Assembly: GCA_022826805.1 (NCBI GenBank)
Contig: JAJDUH010000008.1
Location: 1 to 64,000, forward strand
Source of the DNA: Candidatus Poribacteria bacterium
GTDB lineage: Bacteria > Poribacteria > WGA-4E > WGA-3G
Direction: 5' to 3'
Length of the DNA stretch: 64,000 bases
Below, piece by piece: positions 34,611-43,368 of the stretch (position 1 is the first letter of the stretch; every line of letters begins with the position of its first letter). The notes under the pieces are model-generated. The model was not told where the DNA came from. It did no database searches and was given only the letters and a program-made list of their open reading frames with translations. Position numbers and translations under genes: made by a program.

Positions 34611-35306
34611 ATGATAACGAAAATTGAAAAACTCTTCCGGTCACCTTATTCGGTGCCGAACGGTTTACAAGTTACCGAAGACGGTTTGTGGATCGTCGAC
34701 CAGATTACCGATAGAGTTGCATTGGTTGAAATCACGGCAGATGAGGACTATACCGTTCCGAAGCTCATTCGTGATATTCCGAGTGAATCCTCCAATACGA
34801 GTGGTATGACGTACGGCGATGGGGCACTCTGGTTAGCTGCAAATGGATCTGGAGAACGCTGGCGTCCTGTCCGTGATACAGATGCTCAGACAGGCGAGGT
34901 TTTCAAAGTTGATCCCGATACCGGCGAAACCCTCGGACGTTATCCGATACCGGATGGTGGTGGCACACACGGCATTGAATACGACCACTACGATGAAGGC
35001 CATCTGTGGGTTCAGACTCTCAAAGATCAAGTTACACATAAAATGAGAATTTCAGATTGGTCCGTGGTAAAGACGCTGCCGCTACCCCATGGACGTGGAC
35101 ACGGTATGGTTCGCGTCGAAGATGGACTCTGGTCAACACATACCTCCGATAGGCTTATTGTCAAACTCGACCTTGAAGATGGCACACCGATGGATCAGAT
35201 CTATGTACCTGAAGATTGCCCTGAACCGCACGGTTTGTCCCTCTATGAAGACAATTTTATCTATTGTGATGCCTCATCAGGGTGGGTAGGAAAGATTTCA
35301 TGGTAA
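34611..35306 (+). CDS. Beta-propeller lyase/streptogramin-lyase-like protein
   Basis: 231 residues with a good AAAGGAGTCTGAT before the ATG. The sequence repeats short blade units: VPNGLQVTEDGLWIVDQ, GMTYGDGALWLAANG, HGIEYDHYDEGHLWVQT, GMVRVEDGLWSTH, GLSLYEDNFIYCD. This is the NHL/SMP-30/virginiamycin-lyase type. There is no signal peptide. It could be a sugar lactonase-like enzyme or a ligand-binding propeller. The start lies two bases past the stop of the probable selenoprotein, so the two are very likely co-translated; any functional link is open. Confidence 0.78.
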   Translation: MITKIEKLFRSPYSVPNGLQVTEDGLWIVDQITDRVALVEITADEDYTVPKLIRDIPSESSNTSGMTYGDGALWLAANGSGERWRPVRDTDAQTGEVFKVDPDTGETLGRYPIPDGGGTHGIEYDHYDEGHLWVQTLKDQVTHKMRISDWSVVKTLPLPHGRGHGMVRVEDGLWSTHTSDRLIVKLDLEDGTPMDQIYVPEDCPEPHGLSLYEDNFIYCDASSGWVGKISW

Positions 35307-35309
35307 AAT

Positions 35310-35450
35310 GGTTATTAGTTGTCAGTTATCGGTTTTTAGTGAAAACCTTTATGATGGGAAAAAGCATTCTACTCATCACGAACTACTCTCACTAACCGAC
35401 TACTGACAACTATGTCCCTAACCTCTGACAACCGATAGCCGACAACTATT
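35310..35450. repeat. Palindromic dispersed repeat, family B copy 2
   Basis: Left GTTGTCAGTTATCGGTTTTT and right CCGATAGCCGACAACTATT are inverted copies, with another partial copy (ACCGACTACTGACAACTA) inside. It fills most of 35307-35548. Confidence 0.65.
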
Positions 35451-35548
35451 AAAATGATGGCAGCCTGCAACAACGGCGCAGGCGGTGGGCACCCCAAAAT
35501 TGCTATCAAACCAATTGCCTGATTTAACGCCTTGCGAATTAATAAAAA

Positions 35549-36955
35549 ATGATACACATCCCAATTCTACGTGCAGGACGTTCCTACAGAAGTCTGAATA
35601 CTATTCGCGTATCACATATCAAGACAAGCGAACCCTTAGTTGAGGTGAGCCAAGCGAACCGTGGATTGATAGCGAAGGATCTTCTTGATATCGCTCTCCA
35701 AAAGGAGATACTCGGACAACGTTCTGTCGCTGAACTGATTTCCATTTGTAAGGAGGCGGCGCGCCATTTCACAACGACGACGCTGCCTCTTGATGGAACC
35801 GTTCAGTCTCCGACAGATTATATCCAACAGGTCTCCGGGACAACCGGTTTGCCTGAAGCACTGTGTCGGGAAAATTTGTTCAAAATCCAAGGCGTTTTGG
35901 AAAATATTGATACAGTTTTAGACGGACTCACCCGTGGACTGGATTTACAAGTGCTTGACACTGGCTGGGGAGTCCAAAACGGACACACGCTGAGTTACGT
36001 CTGTGAAACCAATTCCTTGGGTGCTGTGTTGCCGAGCAATTCGCCGGGCGTGCATTCATTGTGGGTGCCAGCTATTCCGTTGAAAGTTCCGCTCGTTCTG
36101 AAACCGGGTCGCGAGGAACCGTGGACCCCCTATCGGATAGCCCAAGCATTTATCGCGGCTGGTGCTCCCGCAGAGGCGTTCAGTTTCTATCCTACCGATT
36201 ACGCCGGTGCCAACGAAATTCTCGTCCGATGTGGACGCTCCATGCTTTTCGGTGGCGGTTCAACCGTTGCTCCATGGGTGAACACACCTCGCGTCGAAAT
36301 CCATGGACCAGGACGGAGTAAAATCGTCATCCACGAAGAAGCGCAGAACAATTGGGAACAGTACCTCGATCTTATTGTAGAATCGGTCGCCAAAAACGGC
36401 GGCAGATCCTGCATTAACGCTTCTGGTGTGTGGGTAACAGCAGAGGGACGTAAAATTGCCGAAGCATTGACAGAACGCTTAGCACGTATTGCACCGAAAC
36501 CGCTTGACCATCCAGAGGCAGGTATCGCAGCGTGGGCAAATCCGAAAGCAGCCCACGGCATCTCATCGCTGATTGATCAGTATCTCAAAGAACCTGGTGC
36601 AACGGAATTAACAACTGGAGATAGAGTTGTTGAGTTAGATGGCTGCACCTTCCTCAGACCGACGGTCATCTGGTGCAAGAATACGGAACATCCATTAGCA
36701 AACACGGAATTCCCTTTCCCCTTCGTGACCGTTGTCGAAGTTCCATCTACGGAGTTAGTTGAATCTATGGGTGCGACACTGGTAGCCACGGCGATTACAG
36801 AAGATGCGTCGCTCACACAAGAACTGATAGCAACACCCCTTATCGACCGACTGAATTTAGGGGCGATTCCAACAAACCAGATTTCTTGGGATAGTCCGCA
36901 TGAGGGAAATCTGTTCGAGCATCTTTACAGGCAGCGGGCATTTCAACGTGGGTAA
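35549..36955 (+). CDS. Aldehyde dehydrogenase superfamily protein
   Basis: 468 residues. The Rossmann half has LPSNSPGVHSLWVPAIPLKVPLVLKPG and FGGGSTV at about 234-240, and the catalytic Cys is in NGGRSCINASGVWV at residue 288. TNSLGAVLPSNSPG replaces the usual PWNFP, which is the mark of acyl-CoA reductase and LuxC-like members. It may reduce acyl groups from acyl-CoA or an acyl-enzyme. A weak ribosome site and an ATG only; the start is set by the frame. The LuxE-like gene at 32311 is close enough for a fatty-acid reductase-like pair, but the selenoprotein and propeller genes lie between. Confidence 0.83.
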   Translation: MIHIPILRAGRSYRSLNTIRVSHIKTSEPLVEVSQANRGLIAKDLLDIALQKEILGQRSVAELISICKEAARHFTTTTLPLDGTVQSPTDYIQQVSGTTGLPEALCRENLFKIQGVLENIDTVLDGLTRGLDLQVLDTGWGVQNGHTLSYVCETNSLGAVLPSNSPGVHSLWVPAIPLKVPLVLKPGREEPWTPYRIAQAFIAAGAPAEAFSFYPTDYAGANEILVRCGRSMLFGGGSTVAPWVNTPRVEIHGPGRSKIVIHEEAQNNWEQYLDLIVESVAKNGGRSCINASGVWVTAEGRKIAEALTERLARIAPKPLDHPEAGIAAWANPKAAHGISSLIDQYLKEPGATELTTGDRVVELDGCTFLRPTVIWCKNTEHPLANTEFPFPFVTVVEVPSTELVESMGATLVATAITEDASLTQELIATPLIDRLNLGAIPTNQISWDSPHEGNLFEHLYRQRAFQRG

Positions 36956-36994
36956 TCCCTTCAAAGACCTTTTTTAGCGTCCAACATTATACTT

Positions 36995-38491
36995 ATGGCC
37001 GATAACCCGAATGTCATTCTTATCTACGGTGATGATCTCGGACGGGGTATGCTGAGTTGCTATGGACAGCAACATTTCGAGACACCGAACATTGACCGCC
37101 TTGCAAACGAGGGAATGAGATTCAACCACGCCTACGGTTGCGCTTTTTGCGCTCCCTCTCGCGCCAGTATGCTGACTGGTCTCCATGACTGCCACAACGG
37201 GACATGGACATACACACAGGGCGGACTCTATGACAGAATAAGTGCGGGTGAGCTGACGCAAAATCAAATTACGGAGTTGATTCATACAACCGGACTTCAA
37301 GCGGATCCTGATGATATTTTCCTTGCACAAATTGCTGAGGAATCGGGTTACGTTACAGGACAGATTGGGAAGTTGGAATGGGGTTTTGCTACAACGGGTG
37401 CGCGTATCCGTCGGCACGGCTGGCAGTATCATTACGGTTACTATGACCATGCACGCTGTCACGGATTTTACCCACCTTTCCTATTTGAGAACGGAGATTC
37501 AACGCACATTCGAGGCAATACACATGCAGACTGTGGTGTGCACCTGGATTGGGATTCTGAGGAAAACAGAGCGCGCCGCCAGAATCGACAGGGGAAAGCA
37601 GTATACTCTCAGGATATTTTTAACGAAAAGATTGTTGAATTCCTTCGTTCCCACCAAGACAAACCTTTCTTTCTCTATCATCCCTCTCAGCTGCCACATG
37701 GACCGATTGCGATCCCTGATATCCATCCAGCAGTGAAACATTCTTCGGAGTTAACAACGTTTGAGAAAGAGTACGCTTCCATGATCCTAAAATTGGATGA
37801 GACGGTAGGGATCATCTTGGATGAACTCGAAAGTCTCGGAATTGACGACCGCACAATGATCATTTTTTGTTCGGATAATGGTCATGAAGTGTATGCTTTG
37901 CAGGAGAGACGCACTTCCGGTCGGAGAGCAGATTTAAACGGTGAACCCTTTGACGAAATCACAACGAAATTCTATTCGGAGACAGGTGGCGATGTTTTTA
38001 ATGGGAACGACGGTATGGGCGGCTTGAAGTGGTCGAGTTGGGAAGGTGGCACGCGGATTCCTTATATCGTTCGCCTGCCCGAAAGAATCTCGCCGGGGAG
38101 TGTGTCTAATCACAGGATCGCTAATTACGATCTCATGCCGACACTCGCCGACTTCATCGGTGCAGAGTTACCAGAGGGGAAAGACGGTGTGTCTTTCTTA
38201 CCGACCTTACTTGAAGAACATGAAATGCAACAGAATCGTGAGTGGATTGTATATGCCTCTCGTCTCGGTCCTGCATTGGTAACACCAGATGGCTGGAAAT
38301 TGCGGTATATTAATAGCACCGACGGTTTCCAATTGTATCATCTCCCGCACGACTATCGCGAAGAGAACGACGTTTCCGCGGATTGCCCTGACATCGTTGC
38401 CCGACTGAGTGGATGGCTTCTGAATGCTTGTGATGGCGATTATCAAAATGGTACGCCCCAAGCGCATCTTGCTGCATATCCAGATTTTTAA
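36995..38491 (+). CDS. Sulfatase (type I, formylglycine-dependent)
   Basis: 498 residues, no signal peptide. Metal site starts ILIYGDDLGRG (Asp13, Asp14), and the C-x-P-S-R motif FCAPSRASMLTG gives Cys52, which an FGE would convert to formylglycine. FCSDNGHEV (Asp/Asn) and WSSWEGGTRIPYIV near the C-terminal third complete the metal and sulfate site. The family removes sulfate from glycans or sterols. No FGE gene is present in the window. It sits beside the aldehyde dehydrogenase and the dipeptidase genes but is probably read on its own. Confidence 0.93.
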   Translation: MADNPNVILIYGDDLGRGMLSCYGQQHFETPNIDRLANEGMRFNHAYGCAFCAPSRASMLTGLHDCHNGTWTYTQGGLYDRISAGELTQNQITELIHTTGLQADPDDIFLAQIAEESGYVTGQIGKLEWGFATTGARIRRHGWQYHYGYYDHARCHGFYPPFLFENGDSTHIRGNTHADCGVHLDWDSEENRARRQNRQGKAVYSQDIFNEKIVEFLRSHQDKPFFLYHPSQLPHGPIAIPDIHPAVKHSSELTTFEKEYASMILKLDETVGIILDELESLGIDDRTMIIFCSDNGHEVYALQERRTSGRRADLNGEPFDEITTKFYSETGGDVFNGNDGMGGLKWSSWEGGTRIPYIVRLPERISPGSVSNHRIANYDLMPTLADFIGAELPEGKDGVSFLPTLLEEHEMQQNREWIVYASRLGPALVTPDGWKLRYINSTDGFQLYHLPHDYREENDVSADCPDIVARLSGWLLNACDGDYQNGTPQAHLAAYPDF

Positions 38492-38546
38492 TTCAGGGTA
38501 CCCAAGACTGTGTTCCGCTATACATTTCCTTGTATTTTCTCGCGAG

Positions 38547-38575
38547 CAGGGAAAAGGTGGCACAGGTTTTCCCTG
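38547..38575. terminator. Candidate hairpin after the sulfatase gene
   Basis: CAGGGAAAA and TTTTCCCTG form a perfect nine-base stem with an 11-base loop, about 60 bases past the sulfatase stop. No U-run follows, so termination is uncertain. Confidence 0.4.
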
Positions 38576-38703
38576 ATTCTGTCGGTAATCGGAGTCCTCT
38601 CCTACAACCAGATCCGTAGATGGTAATGGAATGGAGATCGGACACTAAGGACAGTCCATCAAAGTTCTAATCTACGTTGTCCTCCTGCAAGGTAAATTAA
38701 AAA

Positions 38704-39786
38704 ATGCTTATTATTGATGCCCATCTCGATTTATCCATGAATGCGTTGCAAGGCAACCGGGACTTGTTGAGTTCCGCCTATACGATTCGCACCCAAGAAA
38801 GCGGTATGCCCGGTAAGGGGCAAGGAACCGTGGCGCTCCCAGAGATGCGTCAGGGACGCATTGCCCTGAGTTTCGTTACTCTGTTTGCTCGCTCCACTGG
38901 TAGGCCCTCCCCACATTCTGATTTTGCCTCGCCTACTCAATCCTACGGCATTGCTCAAGGGCAATTGGCTTACTATCGCGCTTTAGAAGAAACAGTACCC
39001 GTCCGTATCATCACGGACAGTGAAAACTTAGACAGCCATATCGACGACTGGCGGACTTGGGAAAATGAAAAGGCACATGATACAAGTGATCACAATCATA
39101 CACCACCTTTGGGATTTGTGATTAGTATGGAAGGTGCCGATCCGATTCTCCATCCGAGTCAATTGGAGGTTTGGGTTAACAGTGGCGTGCGACTTATCGG
39201 ATTGACGCATTACGGTCCTGGACGCTATGCTGGTGGTACAGGTACAGAAATCGGATTGACTGAGCTGGGTCAGCCGTTGTTGGCTGAAATGGAGCGTTTA
39301 GGCGTAACCCTTGATTTGACCCATAGCTCTGATCAGGCGTTCTGGCAGTCGTTAGAACACTACAGCGGATTAGTCCTCGCCAGCCATAACAACTGCCGGG
39401 CATTGGTTCAACACCAACGTCAATTCAGCGATGCGCAATTACGTGCGATCTTCGAGCGGGATGGGGTTATTGGTGCTGCTTTTGACGCGTGGATGCTCCA
39501 TCCAGGCTGGGTTACTGGTGAAACTCCCCACGAAGCGGTTACTTTGAACACTGTCGTGGATCACATCGACTATATCTGCCAGTTAGCAGGCAACAGTCGC
39601 CACGCTGCTATCGGGACAGACTTAGACGGAGGTTATGGTCGTGAACAATCTCCCAGTGACTTGGATACCATTGCTGATCTACAGAAGTTAGTGGGTTTGT
39701 TAGAGACACGTGGCTATAGCGATGACGATATTGCTGCGATCATGCACGGTAACTGGCTGCGGTTTTTACGCGAAGCATGGACTTAG
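38704..39786 (+). CDS. Membrane dipeptidase-family (M19) zinc peptidase
   Basis: 360 residues. Zinc ligands are in IDAHLDL (His7, Asp9), MEGADP (Glu143), DLTHSSD (His207) and ASHNNC (His228), and the C-terminal GTDLDGGYG carries Asp of the substrate site. That is the full set of ligands of renal dipeptidase-type enzymes. No signal peptide, so cytoplasmic, unlike the mammalian form. The members hydrolyse dipeptides, some D-residues and beta-lactams. A small lipoprotein follows after 15 bases. Confidence 0.93.
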   Translation: MLIIDAHLDLSMNALQGNRDLLSSAYTIRTQESGMPGKGQGTVALPEMRQGRIALSFVTLFARSTGRPSPHSDFASPTQSYGIAQGQLAYYRALEETVPVRIITDSENLDSHIDDWRTWENEKAHDTSDHNHTPPLGFVISMEGADPILHPSQLEVWVNSGVRLIGLTHYGPGRYAGGTGTEIGLTELGQPLLAEMERLGVTLDLTHSSDQAFWQSLEHYSGLVLASHNNCRALVQHQRQFSDAQLRAIFERDGVIGAAFDAWMLHPGWVTGETPHEAVTLNTVVDHIDYICQLAGNSRHAAIGTDLDGGYGREQSPSDLDTIADLQKLVGLLETRGYSDDDIAAIMHGNWLRFLREAWT

Positions 39787-39801
39787 ATAAGGAGGTCTTC
39801 C

Positions 39802-40218
39802 ATGAATCGAATACTTAGAGTTCTCGTGCTAATTGTTATCGGATCGTTTGTTGTTTTGATGAGCGGATGTTCAAGCATGAACCGCCCTTACATTGACTTT
39901 GACGGGATAGGCTTCAGCGTCCAATTCGGCGGTCTGAACAAACGTTCAGATCCCGTCCGACACGTTCAAGGCGGTGCACGCATGATCTTGGCTTACGATC
40001 CCCAAAACCGCTCTATCAAAGGACATGTGGAGAACACAACTGACCAAACATTGAAACGGGTCAGGGTTAAAGTCCGCTTATCCAATGGTGTAAAATTCGG
40101 TCCAACGCGCGCAGTAGATCTGCCGCCAAGGACAACACAAGAAATCAAGTTTGCCGAGATAGATGGAGATTTTGCAGGTTGGACAGCGCATGTTGAAGTC
40201 GGTGGGAGTGAGGATTAA
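39802..40218 (+). CDS. Small lipoprotein, FxLYD-like domain
   Basis: 138 residues; strong AAGGAGG ribosome site. Signal peptide ends in lipobox LMSGC. The mature part (RMILAYDPQNRSIKGHVENTTDQTLKRVRVKVRLSNG) looks like the FxLYD/DUF3426-type beta-sandwich for extracellular proteins. Likely envelope-anchored; role unknown. It faces the end of the WD40 gene with only 24 bases between stops. Confidence 0.75.
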   Translation: MNRILRVLVLIVIGSFVVLMSGCSSMNRPYIDFDGIGFSVQFGGLNKRSDPVRHVQGGARMILAYDPQNRSIKGHVENTTDQTLKRVRVKVRLSNGVKFGPTRAVDLPPRTTQEIKFAEIDGDFAGWTAHVEVGGSED

Positions 40219-40242
40219 ATGTAAACACGACTTACGTAATTT

Positions 40243-42711
40243 CTATGTGATATCCCACAGCAGCACTGTGCCGTCGTCACTTGCACTTGCGAGCGTCTTA
40301 CCATCCGGACTGAACGACACACTAAAAATAACCCCTGTATGTCCGATAAGTGTATGGCGTTCTGCTCCGGTCTCTACATCCCATAAACGAACAGTCTTAA
40401 AACTTCCACTTGCGAGCGTCTTACTATCTGGACTAAACGATACACCATACACCCAACCGATAGGTCCAGTAAATGTAAGTGTATGGCGTTCTTCTCCTGT
40501 CTCCACATCCCATAAACGAACAGTCCCGTCTTCACTCCCACTTGCGAGCATCTTACCATCTGGACTAAACGACATGCTGTTGATGTCATCTGTATGTCCA
40601 ATGAGTGTGTGCCGTGCTTCCTTTGTCTCTACGTCCAATAGACAAATAGTGTTATCTGTCCCATTACTGGCAAGTGTGTGCCCATCTGGACTAAGTAGTA
40701 GACTATTGCTCTGCCACATATTTTCCGTGGGCGGTTGATGTTCTTCTCCTGTTTCAATATCCCACAGACGAATAGTCTTGTCATCTCCAGTACTTGTCAA
40801 GGTCTGCCCATCTGGACTAAAAGATAGGTATCCCACCGAACCTGTATGTCCTGTGAGTGTCAGACGTGCAGTAGGAGCAACATTCCATAAATATATGTCG
40901 TCCCCCCCGCTTGCGAGCGTCTGCCCATCTGGACTAAACGACACAATATCAACTAAACCTATATGTTCTGTGAGTATCTGTCGTTCTTCGCCTGCCTCGA
41001 CATCCCACAGCCGGATGGTCTGGTCCCCACCGCCGCTTGCGAGCATCTTACTATCCGGACTAAAAGAGATACTGTTCACTTGATATCTGTGCCCAATGAG
41101 CGCGTGGCGTTGTTCACATATCTTTACGTCCTGATTCCACTGATCCCACGGACCAAAATCCCGAGGAGGAAAATCCCATAGATAAACTGTTCCGTGGCTA
41201 TTCCCAGTTGCCAGTATCTTACCATCTGGGCTAAACGACGATACACCGGTCAGCTGATTATCGGACGTGTTAGCTATAATCATAAGGCGTTCCCCTGTCT
41301 CTACATCCAGTAGTGTAATGATATGGGACCAAGTCCCGATTGTGAGCATCTTACCATCCGGGCTAAACGACACCACACCATTGGCTTGGGAAGTAGTAAA
41401 TCTCCAGCGTTCCGTCCGTGTAGTAACATCCCACAGCCGGACGGTCTTGTCTGAACTCTCACTTGCTAAGGTCTTACCATCCGGACTAAATGATACACTG
41501 TTCACCTGATCTGTATGTCCTGTAAGCACATAGAGTTTTCCGCTTGTTTCCATATCCCACAGACGGATAGTCTTGTCAAAACTCCCGCTTGCCAAGGTCT
41601 TACCATCCGGACTAAATGACACGCTGTTCACCTGATCTGTGTGTCCTGCGAGTATGTAGTATGTTTCGCCTGTTTCCACATCCCACAGACGGATAGTCTT
41701 GTCAAAACTCGCACTTGCCAAGGTCTTACCATCCGGGCTAAACGATATACCGTTTATTCGGTCGGTATGCCCAGTGAATCTGTCGTATTTTGGTTCCATA
41801 GGAACATCCCATAAACAAATAGTACCGTCTTTACTCGCACTTGCGAGTGTCTTACCATCCGGGCTAAACGATACACTGTTCACCTGATCTGTATGTTCTG
41901 TGAGTATCTGTCGTTGTTCACCTATTTCCACATCCCATAGACGGACGGTCCAGTCTCGACCCCCACTTGCGAGCGTCTTACTATCCGGGCTAAATGACAC
42001 ACTGTTCACCTGATCTGTGTGTCCTGTGAGTATGTGGCTTTCTTCACTTGTTTCCACATCCCACAAACGAATAGTCTTGTCCGAACCCCCGCTTACCAAG
42101 ATCTCACCATCCGGACTAAATGACACGCTGTTCACCCAATGGGTATGTCCAATGAACGTGTGGCGCTCTTCGCCTGTCTCGACATCCCATAGACAGACAG
42201 TCTTGTCCGAACCCCCGCTTACCAAGGTCTTACCATCTGGACTAAACGACACGCTGTTCACCCAATGGGTATGTCCGATGAGTATCTGTTGTTCTTCGCC
42301 TGCTTCAATATTCCAAAGGCGGATGGTCTCGTCCGAACTCCCGCTTGCCAAGATCTTACCATCTGGACTAAACGACACGCTATCAACTAAACCTGTATGT
42401 CCTGTAAGCACATGGAGTTTTGCCCCTATCTCCATATCCCACAGACGAACAGTCCAGTCCAGACTTCCACTTGCCAATGTCTTACCGTCTGGACTAAATG
42501 ACACACTTTTTACACGATCTGTAAACAAGCGAAGTTCTTTGCCAGTCCGGGCATCGTAGAGCCAGATACCAATAGAACTCGCAACCGCCAAAAGCGTACC
42601 GTCTGGCGAATACTGAAGATCGTTTATTTTCCCCTTACCGAGCCTGGCTTTTGCACCTTCGGGTAAACTCCATGTTGTCCAGTCTTGCGCGAAGGTTCGT
42701 TGTTCTTCCAT
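40243..42711 (-). CDS. WD40-repeat protein with about 19 repeats
   Basis: 822 residues from ATG 42711 (a TTG at 42717 is in frame). About 19 WD40 repeats, most following the pattern HTDQVNSVSFSPDGKTLASG and then DKTIRLWDVETGE, enough for two or three seven-bladed propellers. Many repeats are nearly identical, so recent internal duplication is likely. There is no kinase, caspase or NTPase domain before the repeats (the N-terminus is only 30 residues), so it is a bare scaffold. The start has a weak ribosome site but a good promoter about 100 bases upstream. It lies next to the chaperone-like genes but faces away. Confidence 0.92.
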   Translation of the reverse strand: MEEQRTFAQDWTTWSLPEGAKARLGKGKINDLQYSPDGTLLAVASSIGIWLYDARTGKELRLFTDRVKSVSFSPDGKTLASGSLDWTVRLWDMEIGAKLHVLTGHTGLVDSVSFSPDGKILASGSSDETIRLWNIEAGEEQQILIGHTHWVNSVSFSPDGKTLVSGGSDKTVCLWDVETGEERHTFIGHTHWVNSVSFSPDGEILVSGGSDKTIRLWDVETSEESHILTGHTDQVNSVSFSPDSKTLASGGRDWTVRLWDVEIGEQRQILTEHTDQVNSVSFSPDGKTLASASKDGTICLWDVPMEPKYDRFTGHTDRINGISFSPDGKTLASASFDKTIRLWDVETGETYYILAGHTDQVNSVSFSPDGKTLASGSFDKTIRLWDMETSGKLYVLTGHTDQVNSVSFSPDGKTLASESSDKTVRLWDVTTRTERWRFTTSQANGVVSFSPDGKMLTIGTWSHIITLLDVETGERLMIIANTSDNQLTGVSSFSPDGKILATGNSHGTVYLWDFPPRDFGPWDQWNQDVKICEQRHALIGHRYQVNSISFSPDSKMLASGGGDQTIRLWDVEAGEERQILTEHIGLVDIVSFSPDGQTLASGGDDIYLWNVAPTARLTLTGHTGSVGYLSFSPDGQTLTSTGDDKTIRLWDIETGEEHQPPTENMWQSNSLLLSPDGHTLASNGTDNTICLLDVETKEARHTLIGHTDDINSMSFSPDGKMLASGSEDGTVRLWDVETGEERHTLTFTGPIGWVYGVSFSPDSKTLASGSFKTVRLWDVETGAERHTLIGHTGVIFSVSFSPDGKTLASASDDGTVLLWDIT

Positions 42712-42816
42712 AATCAAATCTTTCTTTTATTTTTACGTTTTTGATTCTACGCCGAATATTTCACCTATTTAGGGGAGTTTCAACAACTCAACTCCCAAAC
42801 CCTCATTATTGGAAAA

Positions 42817-42845
42817 ATTATAGAAAAAAGTGTAAATATCGTCAA
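42817..42845 (-). promoter_or_regulatory. Sigma70-like promoter of the WD40 gene
   Basis: On the minus strand TTGACG (42845-42840) and TATAAT (42822-42817) are spaced 17 bases apart, upstream of the WD40 start. The rest of 42718-43014 has no gene. Confidence 0.6.
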
Positions 42846-43014
42846 CAAGTTTTTCAGACTGTTCCGGAGCATCCAACGGAATTTCTATGTAAAAAATTTA
42901 TCCGTTTTTTATAATCTGTGTATGATATTTTGCAGATTTGCGGTGTCCTAATTCATACTGTTGCAGTAACTATCCAGTCGGATACTCGGGCGAAATAGAC
43001 CTACCGAAGGAAAA

Positions 43015-43368
43015 ATGGAAGAACATAAAGATGCCATCATTAACATGGCAATTGAATCTTGGCGTTTTGCACGCTTGTTTGAACGTCTGCTTACGAAACT
43101 TGACGCTGGCGCGCACAAGCGCTATGTAGGGCAGTTGAAATGGTTCATCAAAAAGACAGAAGAATCGTTGGATCAAATCGGTCTACAGCTCGTCAATGTT
43201 GAGGGACACCCTTATGATCCGGGTATGGCTGCCATACCGCTCAATATTGAAGATTTCAATCCGGACGATGTTTTAATAGTCAACCAGATGTTAGAACCGA
43301 TTATTATGGAAAAGGAAAAAGGAGTTTTAGTGAAAACAGGAGCTGTTGTTTTAAGGAGGGCAGAATAA
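43015..43368 (+). CDS. GrpE-like small protein linked to the Hsp70 gene
   Basis: 117 residues. The C-terminal half, NVEGHPYDPGMAAIPLNIEDF ending VLVKTGAVVLRRAE, follows the form of GrpE's beta domain (G-x-x-DP, then a strand ending in LRPAxV). The N-terminal half is helical and short, so the long coiled coil of GrpE is mostly missing. The Hsp70 gene overlaps the last base of its stop codon. I infer a nucleotide exchange factor for that Hsp70. A match to GrpE by profile search is needed. Confidence 0.6.
   Translation: MEEHKDAIINMAIESWRFARLFERLLTKLDAGAHKRYVGQLKWFIKKTEESLDQIGLQLVNVEGHPYDPGMAAIPLNIEDFNPDDVLIVNQMLEPIIMEKEKGVLVKTGAVVLRRAE

Noticed and set aside
40783..42559. Several plus-strand open frames opposite the WD40 gene
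   Set aside because: They are made by the repeated codons of the minus-strand WD40 gene and show no independent start signals or family features.
40243..42711. Regular repeats of about 126 bases that might be a CRISPR or satellite array
   Set aside because: The period is the 42-residue WD40 unit; there are no spacers and the frame is fully coding.
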